The position numbers were made by a program, and so were the translations under genes. The notes beneath the pieces are model-generated. The model was not told the DNA's origin and searched no databases. It was given only the letters and a program-made list of their open reading frames with translations. Below are positions 33,592-33,802 of a DNA stretch of 33,802 nucleotides, one piece after another. Source of the DNA: an uncultured Lachnospiraceae bacterium (GTDB lineage Bacteria > Bacillota > Clostridia > Lachnospirales > Lachnospiraceae); contig CAOJLW010000001.1 of the NCBI GenBank assembly GCA_948438565.1, positions 1-33,802 on the forward strand. The letters run 5' to 3'. Each line of letters begins with the position of its first letter. The stretch's first letter is position 1.

Positions 33592-33802
33592 TTACATTAC
33601 ATATCTGGCATTATCTTCGCAAACAACTTTAATGCCATTCTCGCCGCAATAGTAGGTGTTTGCACGTAATGTATTTCTGCTTTCAACAATACAATTCTCA
33701 ATATGCGTATTGTCGCCGATATAGACGTCATTTAAAATGATAGAATTTTTAATCACACAATTTTTTCCGACAAATACTTTTTTAAACAGGATCGAATTCT
33801 CC
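33592..33802 (-). CDS. glgD: Left-handed beta-helix C-terminus, probable glucose-1-phosphate adenylyltransferase subunit GlgD (partial)
   Basis: Only the last 69 residues are inside the window; the 5' part lies beyond 33802. They read as hexapeptide-repeat beta-helix (SILFKK, VFVGKN, CVIKNS, IILNDV, YIGDNT, HIENCI), ending NGIKVVCEDNARYVM. Such a C-terminus fits a sugar-phosphate nucleotidyltransferase. GlgD, the regulatory partner of GlgC in glycogen synthesis, is preferred: the repeats are irregular, the tail is short, and a glgC-glgD-spoVG-pth-mfd order is what I recall from Lachnospiraceae. GlmU is the main alternative, since in Bacillus it neighbours spoVG, although there it lies downstream of spoVG rather than upstream. 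Confidence 0.6.
   Translation of the reverse strand, partial: ENSILFKKVFVGKNCVIKNSIILNDVYIGDNTHIENCIVESRNTLRANTYYCGENGIKVVCEDNARYVM

Noticed and set aside
33592..33802. Assigning the right-edge fragment firmly to GlmU
   Set aside because: The beta-helix is too irregular and the gene lies upstream, not downstream, of spoVG; GlgD fits better, though with only 69 residues it stays tentative.

Overview
The window reads as chromosomal DNA of an anaerobic, spore-forming Gram-positive bacterium of the class Clostridia, most likely a gut Lachnospiraceae. This is inferred from gene content and order: CotS-type spore coat kinase, SpoVG, a YtvI-like membrane protein, a lipobox foldase after mfd, the short archaeal/eukaryotic-type ProRS, and SAM-I and cobalamin riboswitches. 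A 2062-residue secreted sialidase suggests a host- or mucin-associated life. I recognise 23 protein genes; 22 lie on the minus strand and one, an HD-GYP protein, on the plus strand. No tRNA, rRNA, CRISPR array, IS element or prophage gene was seen. The genes at both window edges are cut.

Layout, left to right (transcription is mostly right to left). 1-2257: 5' part of a phosphohexomutase (pgcA-like), preceded by a PEGA-domain lipoprotein with a tandem-repeat poly-Asn tail. 2310-6220: proS, cca and a CotS-like kinase. 6338-9351: btuF-btuC-btuD corrinoid importer with its own promoter and cobalamin riboswitch. 9335-13234: sensor kinase, response regulator, RluA-type pseudouridine synthase and YtvI-like AI-2E protein, closely packed. 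13363-14884: metK behind a SAM-I riboswitch with a readable terminator/antiterminator switch. 14999-16084: the HD-GYP gene, convergent with the giant sialidase (16140-22328) across one shared terminator. 22653-24041: murA with a consensus promoter. 24192-27693: a heterodimeric ABC exporter. 27832-33802: glgD-like 3' end, spoVG, pth, mfd and a foldase lipoprotein.

Functionally this is mainly housekeeping: tRNA charging and CCA addition, peptidyl-tRNA hydrolysis, transcription-coupled repair, peptidoglycan precursor and SAM synthesis. Interleaved are sporulation-linked genes and two metabolite-sensing leaders (SAM over metK, cobalamin over btuFCD). The accessory part is the HD-GYP/sialidase pair. 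The sialidase combines a GH33 catalytic domain with two copies of an unassigned beta-rich module, a Cys-rich linker, helical bundles, a LamG-like module, a long Ala-rich coiled coil and a terminal Fn3-like domain, without an LPXTG anchor. No clearly new defence or mobile system was found; the least explained material is the duplicated sialidase module, the long sialidase leader, and an isolated hairpin upstream of murA.

Several genes probably do not start at the first available codon. The best-supported corrections are a GTG start for the CotS-like kinase and a TTG start for one ABC subunit, each behind a strong Shine-Dalgarno sequence.
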